From: Cytophagales bacterium
Lineage (GTDB): Bacteria > Bacteroidota > Bacteroidia > Cytophagales > Cyclobacteriaceae
NCBI GenBank assembly: GCA_033344775.1
Contig: JAWPMT010000001.1
Coordinates: forward strand, 620,001 to 684,000
Direction of reading: 5' to 3'
Length of the DNA stretch: 64,000 bases
Of this stretch, positions 36,470 through 46,229 are shown one piece after another. The stretch's first letter is position 1. Every line of letters begins with the position of its first letter. The position numbers and the translations under genes are program-made. The notes beneath the pieces were generated by a model. That model had not been told where the DNA came from, searched no databases, and worked only from the letters and a program-made list of their open reading frames with translations.

Positions 36470-36479
36470 CTGTCAGTCC

Positions 36480-38738
36480 TTACCTCCTCACCACCACCTT
36501 AAACTGCTGTCTTACTTTTCTTTGAGATAGATCTACGAGATACATACCAGGTTGTAAACCGGCCATTTCCAGGGTCAGCTCCGCTCCTTCCATGCAATGC
36601 TGGGCGACTGCTCTTCCCATGGGGTCGTAGACACGAACATAGGTCCCCTCAGGAGCCCGAACCTGGCAATTACCCTGAGTAACGGATGGGAATACACTAA
36701 CTGATTTTTTTGAGAAAAAAGGCAGCATTAAGACTTTAGAATATTCGGTATGCCCATCAAAATCAATGATCTTCAATCGATAGTATAAGTGGTTGGAGCT
36801 TTCAATCCTGAAATTGTAATCAAGTACATCCTCCGAATTGATCGCCATTTTTTCACCCACTTTCTCAAAGATCAGACCATCAACGGAAGCTTCAATTTCA
36901 ATCAGGCTCACGTTGTGAGCATTTTGCGTTCGCCAGGTGAGCCAGTGATTTCCGAGGATCGTAGTTACATCGAAGGACAGCAGATCCAACGGCAATACGG
37001 TACTGGCATAATCAATGATGGCGTCTCTTACCAAATTATAATTGGATTCAATTTCCCGCAATTCACCTCTTTGTTCCACATGCATAAACCGGTCTGTGGT
37101 GTTATCCGCTATCTGGTTTGAGCTACATATATTTCCCTGATGTGCGTTAAGAAAGCGACCAAATGTGTTCGTATACCCGGTCAATTTAGTTGTGTATGGA
37201 TCAGAATGTACTCCTACGGCATTGAAGCTCGAATTATTGTCAATGTAATCGACAAAATAAACAACTCGGTCCGAATGAGCCGGTGTTTGATCTGTGCCAT
37301 TGGACACAATCACATCCGGATCACCACCCACATGGGCAAAACCGTGTAGCTGGACAAAGTGGCTAAAAATATTATTGTCAGCGATCTCCTCAGAGGCATA
37401 ATGAAAAGGCATTTCTGACGAATGAGCTGCATCCGATTCTCGAAAGTCGGTACTTCCGGAGCATACTGAAGTTGAACCGTGACATCCACTCGCGATGGAT
37501 GAAGAACATCGGTAATTGCCAGCTATCTGAATGCCTGCAAGATCCAGTTCTTGATACAAGTATCCCCCTTGTCTACCGGTGAAACTATCATTAACCGGAT
37601 GCGGCACTGACAATTGCTCATTGGCATAGCTCGGACTGGCATTAAAAATATACGTACCCCAATGATGCGGATTATCCACCTCGCCATCATGTCTGAGTAC
37701 ATAATGTATCTTATTACTATTGGTCTGATCGGTAAAAGTGACCAACTCATACCCTACGTTAGCCGCATCAGTTCTCGCCTGGGTAAGGTCAGCCGCAAGC
37801 ACACTTTGGACCATACTTCGAAAAGTGGCCTCCTCTGATTTCAGAGGTACATCTTCTATCGTAGTTGGTGGATCGTAGGTCTCTACGTCTGATTCATCAG
37901 GAATTCTTAAATCAATGGGGCCTGCGATGTAATGATAGATCGGCGCATTGCTTTGAAAACTAAGCGTCGTTAAGGCAGCGGCAGAAAAATCCACATCTAG
38001 GTCGTCAACCGCCAGTCCAAAATCAAGCTTCGAGCTATTTTCCTTGTACCATCGGAAAAGCAAGTATTCCCCATCAGCCAACGTCACATTGAATGAAAAA
38101 GTAATTTGCACGCGGTTCTCACTGTCGTTGCCAACCAGGGGTAGTCCTGTTACTCCGTCCATGTTCAATCCAGTGGTATCAAATCTGGGAGATGTAAAAA
38201 AGAGCTCAGGCACATAAGTATATCCGCTCGTACGCTCAGGTATGGCGATTGTAGGATCTGAATTGGCTACCAGATAAGAAAAACCTAGCACTTGTGGACG
38301 TTGGCCGTTACTGATGCGCCATTGTTCACCAGTATAACTGACGGTTACAGAATTGATTGTCTGACCACTATTGTTCTGATATTTTACGCCAAAAGTGATG
38401 TCACCCGAAGCGTCACGAGGAATTACGCCTAGAGCTAAGTCAGGAATCAATCTATCCCCGTAACTGTACAATCCTCTCTCCGAAGAACCTCCAGTATGTC
38501 GGTTACCACCATATCGAATATTAAGGGTCTCACTTTCTTCATTTTCTGCGAACCAGTTTGGAAGTGTAGAATCATCTATCCATTCTTCCTCTTGAAGGGA
38601 TCCATCCTGAGGTAAAGCATTGAAATCCTCGGAATATGTTGTAGCGAGATTCGTAATAGACACTTGTCCATGGGACAAATGCGTCATCAGACCAGTGAAC
38701 CATAGTACTGGCAAAATTTTGGCGTAGCGGCGAAACAT
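36480..38738 (-). CDS. large secreted T9SS protein with an N-formylglutamate amidohydrolase-like central domain
   Basis: 752 residues: signal peptide (ILPVLWFTGLMTHLSHGQ), an N-terminal beta-rich section (about 30-280), a central domain (about 300-560) and a C-terminal T9SS sorting domain (VSVFPSVTQGNCQVRAPEG, VYDPMGRAV). The central part contains SVPHPVNDSFTGRQGGYLYQ, a Cys-rich CSSSIASGCHGSTSVC, SDAAHSSEMPF and HFVQLHGFAHVGG. This histidine order is that expected of N-formylglutamate amidohydrolase or gamma-glutamyl hydrolase-like zinc enzymes, so a secreted peptidase or amidase is likely but unproven. It stands alone on its strand. Confidence 0.7.
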   Translation of the reverse strand: MFRRYAKILPVLWFTGLMTHLSHGQVSITNLATTYSEDFNALPQDGSLQEEEWIDDSTLPNWFAENEESETLNIRYGGNRHTGGSSERGLYSYGDRLIPDLALGVIPRDASGDITFGVKYQNNSGQTINSVTVSYTGEQWRISNGQRPQVLGFSYLVANSDPTIAIPERTSGYTYVPELFFTSPRFDTTGLNMDGVTGLPLVGNDSENRVQITFSFNVTLADGEYLLFRWYKENSSKLDFGLAVDDLDVDFSAAALTTLSFQSNAPIYHYIAGPIDLRIPDESDVETYDPPTTIEDVPLKSEEATFRSMVQSVLAADLTQARTDAANVGYELVTFTDQTNSNKIHYVLRHDGEVDNPHHWGTYIFNASPSYANEQLSVPHPVNDSFTGRQGGYLYQELDLAGIQIAGNYRCSSSIASGCHGSTSVCSGSTDFRESDAAHSSEMPFHYASEEIADNNIFSHFVQLHGFAHVGGDPDVIVSNGTDQTPAHSDRVVYFVDYIDNNSSFNAVGVHSDPYTTKLTGYTNTFGRFLNAHQGNICSSNQIADNTTDRFMHVEQRGELREIESNYNLVRDAIIDYASTVLPLDLLSFDVTTILGNHWLTWRTQNAHNVSLIEIEASVDGLIFEKVGEKMAINSEDVLDYNFRIESSNHLYYRLKIIDFDGHTEYSKVLMLPFFSKKSVSVFPSVTQGNCQVRAPEGTYVRVYDPMGRAVAQHCMEGAELTLEMAGLQPGMYLVDLSQRKVRQQFKVVVRR

Positions 38739-38846
38739 GTAGGCGATGTGTGTTGATTGTTAGCCTTTACGTACATCGCCCTGCTTCGTTTGTTAATGAT
38801 AACCTAAACAAGCACATAGGCAGGAATGTGAAGTGTTTTGACGGTC

Positions 38847-39650
38847 TTAGAGCACTCCTGTAAGACCTAAAACAATCCCAATCACGATACTTACAATCAT
38901 GATCGCTAGGAAAAACCCAATAAGTACTCCTATGAAGAGTAATAGCTTCACCAGGCTCTTGCCAAAAGATAGTTGGTACCATTTGCCGTAAGCATAAGTA
39001 TAATAACCCATCACGAAAACCATACTGATCATGTACAAACTCGGATCAATCAGCAGACTAAGCAGAAAAAAGACCAACGTGAATAGAAACGTCACTCCCT
39101 GCATGTAGGCATTGGCCACTAAATGTTCACCAAAATTGTATGGCTTTCGGTAGACTATGAAGCTCATGAGCCCGTAGATCGGCAGCAACAAAAAGGAAAA
39201 GAAATTGAAGTACCGCAAGATAGTTCGTTGAATTTCCTCGGCATTTTCAAGCTGTTGTTCAACAGCATCTACGTTCATCTGCTCATCAGGTTCAATGGCC
39301 TGATCGATGACTTCAAATTGACTTTCATTGATGCCCTGTGAAATGGCAATGTAATCCTCTGTGAACTGCTGAAAAGCAAATAATGCCAATGCTGCACCGA
39401 TAGTGAAAAATGCAAATGGTGGAAAATACCGTTTTCGCACACCATTCATATAATCAGTCAACACAAGTTGAGGACTCACAAACATGGCTTTCAGTGTTCG
39501 CAAATAGGTGTTATCCAAGCCTATGACATTCCGAAACATATCGGTAAGCATGGCCTTGAACGTGATGCGCTTAGTCACTACTTTAGCTCCACATTCGTGA
39601 CAAAAATGTGCTCCTTCAGTCAGCGGTGTTCCGCAATTTTTACAATTCAT
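38847..39650 (-). CDS. DUF3667 membrane protein with zinc ribbon
   Basis: 267 residues from the ATG at 39650 (MNCKNCGTPL), which is one base after the peptidase stop; the frame is open to 39665. A zinc ribbon at 2-25 (CKNCG...CHECGAKV) precedes the DUF3667 pattern NTYLRTLKAMFVSPQLVLTD and about five membrane helices. Its function is unknown. The one-base spacing makes it an operon partner of the S9 peptidase. Confidence 0.88.
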   Translation of the reverse strand: MNCKNCGTPLTEGAHFCHECGAKVVTKRITFKAMLTDMFRNVIGLDNTYLRTLKAMFVSPQLVLTDYMNGVRKRYFPPFAFFTIGAALALFAFQQFTEDYIAISQGINESQFEVIDQAIEPDEQMNVDAVEQQLENAEEIQRTILRYFNFFSFLLLPIYGLMSFIVYRKPYNFGEHLVANAYMQGVTFLFTLVFFLLSLLIDPSLYMISMVFVMGYYTYAYGKWYQLSFGKSLVKLLLFIGVLIGFFLAIMIVSIVIGIVLGLTGVL

Positions 39651-39651
39651 T

Positions 39652-41910
39652 TCAATTCCAGTCAAAATCCCAAACAGGTTCTTCTCCCAGGAGATGTTCT
39701 ACAAAGTAATTCCATCGGGATTTAAGAAAATAATACCTCACTTTTCCACGATAGCCGTGCTTTTGACTTGGAAAGATCAACATATCAAAACGTTTATCTG
39801 CCTGCACCAGGGCCTCGGCCAATTTGAAGGATGCTGAAGGGTTCACATTGTCATCAATCCCTCCATGAGTAATCAATAACTTACCCTTTAGGTTTTCGGC
39901 CATCGTAACATTAGACTGCAAATGATAGGCTGAATCCACTGGCCAACCCATGTACATTTCAGGCCACCAGGCTTTTTCCATGCGATGATCGTGATCTGCT
40001 GAACTGGATACGGCTACATGATAGGTTTCGGGGAATGCCAATAAGGCGTGCGCAGCATCATACCCACCTGCGGAGTGGCCATAAATCCCGACATGTTCGG
40101 TATCGACCCAAGAAAAACGCTCCCCCAATTGACGAATGGCATGCGCATGATCCGTAAGTCCGCCGCCAAGATTTTTGTAACTGAAATCATGAAATGCCTT
40201 GGAACGGCCAGCCGAACCTCGCCCATCAACACGCATGACGATAAAGCCTAATTCTGCTAAGGCTTGATTCCCGAATGCATTAGGAAAATTACTAGGAAAC
40301 ATGTTGGTATGTGGACCGGTGTAGCTATTGTCAATGATGGGGTACTTTTTGTTCGGATCAAAATCTGTAGGTTTCCACAACGCTCCATAGATCTTCGTCT
40401 CTCCATCTCCTGCAATCGCCTCGAATACTTCTGGCGCCTGCCATTCCGGAATGGCTTTGACGTCCGCCTGAGACAATTCCAACACTTCTTTCCCAGTATT
40501 GGCATCACGCAACACCGTTCGGGTTGGAATCGAAACGGTAGACACATTATCCAGTATATACCTTGAGTCAGGCGAAATAGCCACCTGATGATGTAACTCA
40601 CCTGATGTCAACGCCTTGAATCCTTTTCCATTGAAATTCACCTGATACAGGTGATAGGTATAGGGATTAATCTCTTTATCCTTGCCCGAAGCTCGGAAAT
40701 AGATCACCTCATTCGCTTCATCTATTTTTTCGATATTTTGGACATAATAGTCGCCTTTCGTCATAGCCCTCACTTCACCCGTTCGAAGGTTGAGTCTATA
40801 GAGTTGTCGCCAGCCGGTTTTCTCTGATAAAAAGAAAACCATCTCCTGATCCTTTACCAGCCAGTATCGGAAGTTATCAATATTCGTTTTGCTGGTTTCG
40901 CGGTAAAGTAAGTCTCTCTGACCAGATTCCAGATTAAAGCGGTAAATGGAGTACTCCTGATAACCACGGGTATGATTAAAAATCAAGACCTCATTGGGAT
41001 TGTTGGTCCAACTTACCCTCATGCTGTTAATGTGCGTTGGCCTCGGCAATCCAGTAGCAACACGTTTTCCGGTAGCTACATGAAAGAAAGTAGGCTCCTG
41101 GTAGATCATAGTAGAATCTCCGGGTGATCCCCGGTAATAAGAAAGCAACCTCGGACGGAACAAGGAATCTACGCTCCAATCTAGCAGGTACATCTTCTGA
41201 GCCACACTAAAGTCTAGCAACTCTGCATGGATCCATTGTTCACCCGGGGACCAATCCACATAGAAGTTTTCGGGGCGGTCTGAGTTTTCACCTTCTATGA
41301 TATCTGCCCAGCCGTACCAGGTGGCATATTCATAGCCCTTTTTCCCGTCTTTGCTTAATTGAATCTCCTGGCCGGTCGAATCCTTGACAAACAAGTTGTA
41401 GTCTCTACGGAAAGCGGTCCAGGTTCCTTTAGGTGAACGGACCTCTCCTTCTATATCAGTTCGCTCCTCTTCCTTTGGTAGCACTTCAAGACCATAGTTC
41501 CCCTCCTTGAATTGATAGGCGACACCATCTACTTCTATCTTTAGGGAATCCGTACCAATGCGATCTACTGCATATATGGGTAGCTGACTGGACTTCAGCG
41601 TATCACCCGTTACTTTCGTCAATGCTTCTGCCAATTGCACATGGTCAAACAAAGGTCGTTTTTGGAGTTTATCCCAGGTTACCTGCCAGAATTGTTTACC
41701 CTCAGCAGATTGTGTGGTGTACCAAAAACCCGTGGAATCCGAATACCAATTGGGGTCAATCCACAAATTGTAGACCTTCTTATTGACCAAATTTTCCCAC
41801 ATATACGAAACGGCACGGTCATAGCGCTCGGACAAGTCATTGTTCTGACTCAATGACAACATGGGAAGGCATAGTACAAATGCTAGAATCGTGATTTTAA
41901 TTGCTTTCAT
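39652..41910 (-). CDS. S9 family (dipeptidyl peptidase IV-like) peptidase, secreted
   Basis: 752 residues with signal peptide (ITILAFVLCLPMLSLSQ), an N-terminal beta-propeller (about 80-480) and a C-terminal alpha/beta hydrolase domain. The catalytic set is visible: GIYGHSAGGYDAA (serine near residue 610), ITHGGIDDNVNPSAS (aspartate) and FPSQKHGYRGK (histidine). Such enzymes remove dipeptides, often after proline, from peptides in the periplasm. The following DUF3667 gene is coupled to it. Confidence 0.92.
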   Translation of the reverse strand: MKAIKITILAFVLCLPMLSLSQNNDLSERYDRAVSYMWENLVNKKVYNLWIDPNWYSDSTGFWYTTQSAEGKQFWQVTWDKLQKRPLFDHVQLAEALTKVTGDTLKSSQLPIYAVDRIGTDSLKIEVDGVAYQFKEGNYGLEVLPKEEERTDIEGEVRSPKGTWTAFRRDYNLFVKDSTGQEIQLSKDGKKGYEYATWYGWADIIEGENSDRPENFYVDWSPGEQWIHAELLDFSVAQKMYLLDWSVDSLFRPRLLSYYRGSPGDSTMIYQEPTFFHVATGKRVATGLPRPTHINSMRVSWTNNPNEVLIFNHTRGYQEYSIYRFNLESGQRDLLYRETSKTNIDNFRYWLVKDQEMVFFLSEKTGWRQLYRLNLRTGEVRAMTKGDYYVQNIEKIDEANEVIYFRASGKDKEINPYTYHLYQVNFNGKGFKALTSGELHHQVAISPDSRYILDNVSTVSIPTRTVLRDANTGKEVLELSQADVKAIPEWQAPEVFEAIAGDGETKIYGALWKPTDFDPNKKYPIIDNSYTGPHTNMFPSNFPNAFGNQALAELGFIVMRVDGRGSAGRSKAFHDFSYKNLGGGLTDHAHAIRQLGERFSWVDTEHVGIYGHSAGGYDAAHALLAFPETYHVAVSSSADHDHRMEKAWWPEMYMGWPVDSAYHLQSNVTMAENLKGKLLITHGGIDDNVNPSASFKLAEALVQADKRFDMLIFPSQKHGYRGKVRYYFLKSRWNYFVEHLLGEEPVWDFDWN

Positions 41911-42016
41911 CGGCGGCTCGGTGATCGAAGTAGCTATTCCAATTCTTAAGTATGGAATAGCCGCTTCCCAGACTAAGTGCTAAAGCTAATTCATAATCAC
42001 TTATATGCAAGCCCGT

Positions 42017-44632
42017 CTACTCGTCTCTCAAATGCTTTATTGGATTGGCAAGTGCTGCTTTTACTGTATTCAATCCGATCGTCATTGCAGCCGTTGCAAC
42101 CACTAGCACCAACGCCAACATCACAAAACCTGGTTCCGGTGCTAATTGATAAGAAAATTGCACCAGCCATTCATTGATAAAATACAATGCCACCGGCAAT
42201 CCCAGTACTAATCCAAAGAGGATCAAAAAGATGAATTTTCCTGAAACGAGTGTGGTCACTTGAATGACTGAAGAACCGAGCACTTTCCGAATGCTGATCT
42301 CCTTGCTTCGCTCTTCCGTAGCAAATAATACGACGCCATAGAGCCCAAGGCAGGACACAACAATACTGAGAAAAGTAAAGATGGTAAACAAGGTCAGGAA
42401 ACGACGATCATTCTGATAGAGGTTGGCATAGTTCTCATCCACAAAATGATAATCAAATAGTTCGTTGCTGGAGAATTCATCCCATACCGCCTCCAGCTCG
42501 CCCATCGTCTCTGGCAGCTGATTTCCGGCAAGCCGAAGGATGATATTGTCAGGGCTTTCACGAAATCCAGGCGTACCGTAAACAAATACGATCGGTTCTA
42601 CCTGATTCTTCAATGACTTGTAGTGATAGTCCTTTGCAACTCCGATCACACTTCTCGGATGGTTCATCAGTGTAATTTGATCACCAATGACGGACTGTTT
42701 TTCCAATAATCGAGCCGCAGCTTCATTTAATATAACCGGTCCTGAAAGCGATGCATCTGTCGTTGCTGTGAAATTCTGACCTTCCAATAGAGGAATTCCC
42801 AGCGTCTCAAAGAACAGCTCATCGACGGCAATGAGGTAGACAAAATGATGTTCATCTTCCGACGTTCCCCAATACATTTCGGCCCCATTATTCATATCAC
42901 TGGGCAAGGATTCACCTGAAGCCGTCACCTGAACTACTCCTGGTTTTTCTTTCATGACTTGCTTGATGACATCTATCTTTTCTTGCAGTGCTTTGTCCTC
43001 GACCTTTACACTCACCAGCATGTCCTTGTTAAATCCCAGGTCTTTTTCGGACATGAACCGGACCTGACGGAAGATCAATACAGAGCTTACAACTAAAAAT
43101 ACCGTGATTGCAAACTGAAAGGTGACCAGGCTTTTTTGCAATAGTCTTCTGCTTCTTGCCGTGCCCTGCTTATCCACTAATCCCTTGGTTCGGATCGTCC
43201 CAGCCAACCAGGCTGGATAAATACCAGACAATAACATGACACCTAAGATCACCAAACTAATTTGAGCAATGGCGCTCCAATTGATCAAAATGGATAAAGG
43301 CATTTCTTTACCGATCAAATCGCTGAAAACCGGCCACAGCGACCAGGTAAGCCCTATGGCTAACAAGAAACTGAAAAAGACAGTCAATGTTGATTCAGTG
43401 AAGAATTGACTGACGATCTGACCTCCTCTCGCTCCCATAACTCGTCGAATTCCAACTTCCTTTCGTCGACGAGACATACGCGCACTCACCAAATTGAGGT
43501 AATTGATGCTGGCGATCAACAAGATGAATACACCAACAACACTCAGGATCATGACTTGTCGAATGCTGCCATCTGTCAGGGAAGCATGAACACCTTCTGA
43601 ATACAAATGCACTTCTGAAAGCGGTTGAAACTCAAAGGACATCTGCTCAGCCATTTTCTCACCGAGCTCACGTTCCACAATCATAGGGACTGCCGCTTCA
43701 ATTCGTTTCAGGGTGCTTTTATCCGGAATATGAACATATACATGCAACCAGGACAACCACCATTGTTCTTTAAAGCGACTGTAAAGTTCATCGACGCTAC
43801 TCATGGAAGCGAGCAGTTGAAAAGGCAGATCACTACTAGCCGGTAGGTCTTCGATGACTCCATCGATACGCATTTGCATGTCTACATTGCCATCATAGAT
43901 TTTGATCGGCAAAGACTGGCCTACCGGATTCACACCTTTCCCAAAATACTTCTCTGCAATACCTTGAGTAAGTACAACCGTGTTTTTCTGTTGCAGGGCT
44001 GCTTTCGGATTACCATATATAAATGGGAGGTCGAAGAGTTGCAAAACAGAAGCATCGCTCCAGTAGAAATCTGCTTCATAGAAACGTTGGTCATCCAACT
44101 TCACAAAAACAGGATCCTGACCAAAGGTTGAAAACTCCATCGCACCTTCAAAGTCTTGAAGAAAAGCCTGAGATACAGGACTTGGCTGTGGCCGTTCTCG
44201 TTTTCCATCCGTGAGACTCTTCCTAAGCAGCCGATAGATCTCATCCTGCTTAGGATGGAAATCATCATAACTGTATTCGTACCGAATAAACGCATAGATA
44301 AAAAGGAAGGAAATCATACTCAGGGTTAGCCCAAGTACGTTGATGGCGGTAAAAAATCGGTTTTGTAAAAGTGACCGAACGCCGATTTTGAGGTTGTTGT
44401 TGACCATGGTGTTATCAATTAAGTGAACCAGTAAGTTTTTGACCTTTTTTAATTGGTGAAGGCGAAGCGCCCGGAAGGCATTCCATAAGTAAACCCGTTT
44501 AAGTCTGGCCGGTGAGTAGGTTTCTTGTTTCCAGTAAAACCATTCGTGCAAATCTCCCAGCACTTCATCCGCAAATCGGTCCCGAAGAAAGAATTCCAGT
44601 ACCGTATCGATCCATTTTGGGGGTTGCATCAT
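42017..44632 (-). CDS. FtsX/MacB-type ABC transporter permease, PadR-linked
   Basis: 871 residues from the ATG at 44632, which overlaps the PadR stop as ATGA; a longer frame to 44659 lies inside PadR. It has the same architecture as the three permeases at 166-7961: prefix domain (PPKWIDTVLEFFLRDRFADE), N-terminal helix, periplasmic domain, FtsX domain (EVGIRRVMGARGGQIVSQFF), second periplasmic domain and a last FtsX domain (EISIRKVLGSSVIQVTTL). The prefix is clearly divergent from those copies, so this is an older paralogue. No ATPase gene is adjacent. Confidence 0.9.
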   Translation of the reverse strand: MMQPPKWIDTVLEFFLRDRFADEVLGDLHEWFYWKQETYSPARLKRVYLWNAFRALRLHQLKKVKNLLVHLIDNTMVNNNLKIGVRSLLQNRFFTAINVLGLTLSMISFLFIYAFIRYEYSYDDFHPKQDEIYRLLRKSLTDGKRERPQPSPVSQAFLQDFEGAMEFSTFGQDPVFVKLDDQRFYEADFYWSDASVLQLFDLPFIYGNPKAALQQKNTVVLTQGIAEKYFGKGVNPVGQSLPIKIYDGNVDMQMRIDGVIEDLPASSDLPFQLLASMSSVDELYSRFKEQWWLSWLHVYVHIPDKSTLKRIEAAVPMIVERELGEKMAEQMSFEFQPLSEVHLYSEGVHASLTDGSIRQVMILSVVGVFILLIASINYLNLVSARMSRRRKEVGIRRVMGARGGQIVSQFFTESTLTVFFSFLLAIGLTWSLWPVFSDLIGKEMPLSILINWSAIAQISLVILGVMLLSGIYPAWLAGTIRTKGLVDKQGTARSRRLLQKSLVTFQFAITVFLVVSSVLIFRQVRFMSEKDLGFNKDMLVSVKVEDKALQEKIDVIKQVMKEKPGVVQVTASGESLPSDMNNGAEMYWGTSEDEHHFVYLIAVDELFFETLGIPLLEGQNFTATTDASLSGPVILNEAAARLLEKQSVIGDQITLMNHPRSVIGVAKDYHYKSLKNQVEPIVFVYGTPGFRESPDNIILRLAGNQLPETMGELEAVWDEFSSNELFDYHFVDENYANLYQNDRRFLTLFTIFTFLSIVVSCLGLYGVVLFATEERSKEISIRKVLGSSVIQVTTLVSGKFIFLILFGLVLGLPVALYFINEWLVQFSYQLAPEPGFVMLALVLVVATAAMTIGLNTVKAALANPIKHLRDE

Positions 44633-44952
44633 GCGTCGTACCCTGGCATCAGTTTCCAAAGTCTGTCCCGAATGTCACGGGCACTTTCCAATGCCTCCTT
44701 GCCCTCAGTCGTCATTTTATACATCCGTTTACTTCGGCCTCCTCTAGATTTGCTCGAACCTCCAACATACGAGGTAACAAAACCTTTCTCTTCCAGTCGA
44801 TACAAAGCCGTATGTACGGTACTGACCGTAACTTGTCTTCCTGTGTGCGTTTCGATCTCTTTGAGGATCGAAATGCCGTATGCCTCTCCTAGTTGAATGC
44901 CAACCATAAGCAGGACCATTTCTTCAAATTCTCCGAGGTGTGTTCCTTTCAT
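44629..44952 (-). CDS. PadR family transcriptional regulator
   Basis: 107 residues from the ATG at 44952 (MKGTHLGEFEEMVLLMVGIQ). The winged helix is complete: EAYGISILKEIETHTGRQV, STVHTALYRLEEKGFVTSY and the wing RGGRSKRMYKMTTEGKEALE. It is coupled to the permease by a 4-base overlap and is preceded by two copies of CGTAAATGCCAA, a candidate operator. PadR proteins typically repress until a ligand, often a toxic compound, binds. Confidence 0.93.
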   Translation of the reverse strand: MKGTHLGEFEEMVLLMVGIQLGEAYGISILKEIETHTGRQVTVSTVHTALYRLEEKGFVTSYVGGSSKSRGGRSKRMYKMTTEGKEALESARDIRDRLWKLMPGYDA

Positions 44953-44967
44953 CTGACCTATTAGATA

Positions 44968-45011
44968 CGTAAATGCCAAACAAATATTATTATTATATTC
45001 GTAAATGCCAA
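44968..45011. promoter_or_regulatory. paired CGTAAATGCCAA direct repeat upstream of PadR (candidate operator)
   Basis: Two identical 12-base words, CGTAAATGCCAA, at 44968-44979 and 45000-45011, start 32 bases apart (about three helical turns), with an AT-rich spacer. They lie directly before the PadR start and about 100 bases from the divergent DoxX gene, so a factor bound here could control both. PadR itself is the obvious candidate. Confidence 0.5.
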
Positions 45012-45111
45012 TCTAATGTTCACAAAACCACTGAAATTATTTCAATTTCACGATTTCAAGTCTTTGATTATCTTCGACACTTACTCTTACACTTTTTAGC
45101 TAAAACCTACT

Positions 45112-45495
45112 ATGAAAGAATCCATTGGCATTCTAGTTGCCCGTATCGGATTTGGAGGAATGATGTTGACACATGGCTGGCCCAAGTTGGAACGAGTCAT
45201 TTCATCGGGAAAACTCCAATTCGGTGACCCCATTGGGCTTGGGCCAGAGATCTCTTTGATCCTCACCATTTTCGCGGAATTTGTTTGTTCCATTTTGATC
45301 ATCCTGGGTCTCAAAACCAAGCTGGCAGCCATCCCTCCTGCTTTTACCATGCTTGTAGCAGCCTTTGTGGTTCACCTGGATGATCCCTTTAGCAAGAAGG
45401 AATTTGCATTGCTTTACTTCTTCGGTTTTTTCATTCTGATATTCGTCGGAAGTGGACAGTATTCGATGGATAATTATCTAGGGAGAAGACGTTGA
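45112..45495 (+). CDS. DoxX family membrane protein
   Basis: 127 residues with four membrane helices. The DoxX pattern is present at the start (ILVARIGFGGMMLTHGWPKL) and in FAEFVCSILIILGLKTKLAA. DoxX proteins are small integral membrane proteins of poorly known role, linked in some bacteria to thiol or oxidative stress. It is divergent from the PadR/permease pair and could share their control region. Confidence 0.9.
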   Translation: MKESIGILVARIGFGGMMLTHGWPKLERVISSGKLQFGDPIGLGPEISLILTIFAEFVCSILIILGLKTKLAAIPPAFTMLVAAFVVHLDDPFSKKEFALLYFFGFFILIFVGSGQYSMDNYLGRRR

Positions 45496-45563
45496 GTTAA
45501 GGTTGTAGTTGGTATTGAGCAGCTTCCCTTACGATTAACAATGTCCAATTGAATATTTTTCAA

Positions 45564-45593
45564 TCCCTGCCTCGTCGGCAAGGCGGGCAGGGA
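45564..45593. repeat. GC-rich palindromic intergenic repeat
   Basis: Arms TCCCTGCC and GGCAGGGA flank TCGTCGGCAAGGCG. Related copies containing GTCCGGC(A/T)AGGC or GTCCGGCAGGCGGG lie at 49031 and 50311, so this is a dispersed palindrome family. Confidence 0.6.
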
Positions 45594-45638
45594 ATTACGC
45601 TCGATGTGGTTTAACACCACTGAAAGGACTGGTAACTA

Positions 45639-46229
45639 TCATTCCAACCCCAATTTCTTATATAACACATTTCGAGAGATCATTCTCAAATCTCCCGGTT
45701 CCATTGGAAAGAGGTTGAGTGATTCAATACCAACACGCAACAAACGCAAAGTCGGGTGGCCTACTTTAGCTGTCATCTTACGCACCTGGCGATTCTTCCC
45801 TTCTGTAAGGCTGATCGACATCCAGGAAGTTTCTGGATGTTTTATTCTGTTTACGGGTGGTTCTCTCTCAGGAATTGTTGGACCGATGATTTCAACTTCT
45901 GCGGGTAGGGTATGATGTTTTTTACCATTCACATTGATGTCCACCCCTACTCTGAGTTGTTCTAATTCATCTTTCGTTGGCTTGCCCTCTACTTCCACCC
46001 AATAAGTGCGTTTATGCCCATGCTTCGGATCTAACAGGCGATGATTCAATGATTTATCGTTGGTGAGAATCAGTAACCCTTCGCTATCCAGGTCTAACCG
46101 ACCAACTGGATAAACCCCTTTGGGCAACTTAAAAACCGATCCCAGACCCGAGTTTCCGTCTTCATCCGAAAACTGACTTAAGACCTTGTAGGGTTTGTAA
46201 ATGAGGAAATAATGTAATTTGCGCGCCAA
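45639..46229 (-). CDS. RluE/RsuA-type pseudouridine synthase
   Basis: 196 residues of the RsuA family without an S4 domain, as in RluE, which modifies 23S rRNA. Motifs: LIYKPYKVLSQFSDEDGNSG, the catalytic VYPVGRLDLDSEGLLILTND, KTYWVEVEG-like TYWVEVEGKP and EGKNRQVRKMTAKVGHPT. The start is a TTG at 46229, whose first base is also the first base of the divergent SMUG2 ATG; no other start codon precedes the conserved KPYKVL. Confidence 0.9.
   Translation of the reverse strand: MARKLHYFLIYKPYKVLSQFSDEDGNSGLGSVFKLPKGVYPVGRLDLDSEGLLILTNDKSLNHRLLDPKHGHKRTYWVEVEGKPTKDELEQLRVGVDINVNGKKHHTLPAEVEIIGPTIPEREPPVNRIKHPETSWMSISLTEGKNRQVRKMTAKVGHPTLRLLRVGIESLNLFPMEPGDLRMISRNVLYKKLGLE

Noticed and set aside
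44512-44896. Two overlapping plus-strand frames of about 125 codons
   Set aside because: They lie opposite the PadR gene and permease start, both clearly real, and show no domain pattern.
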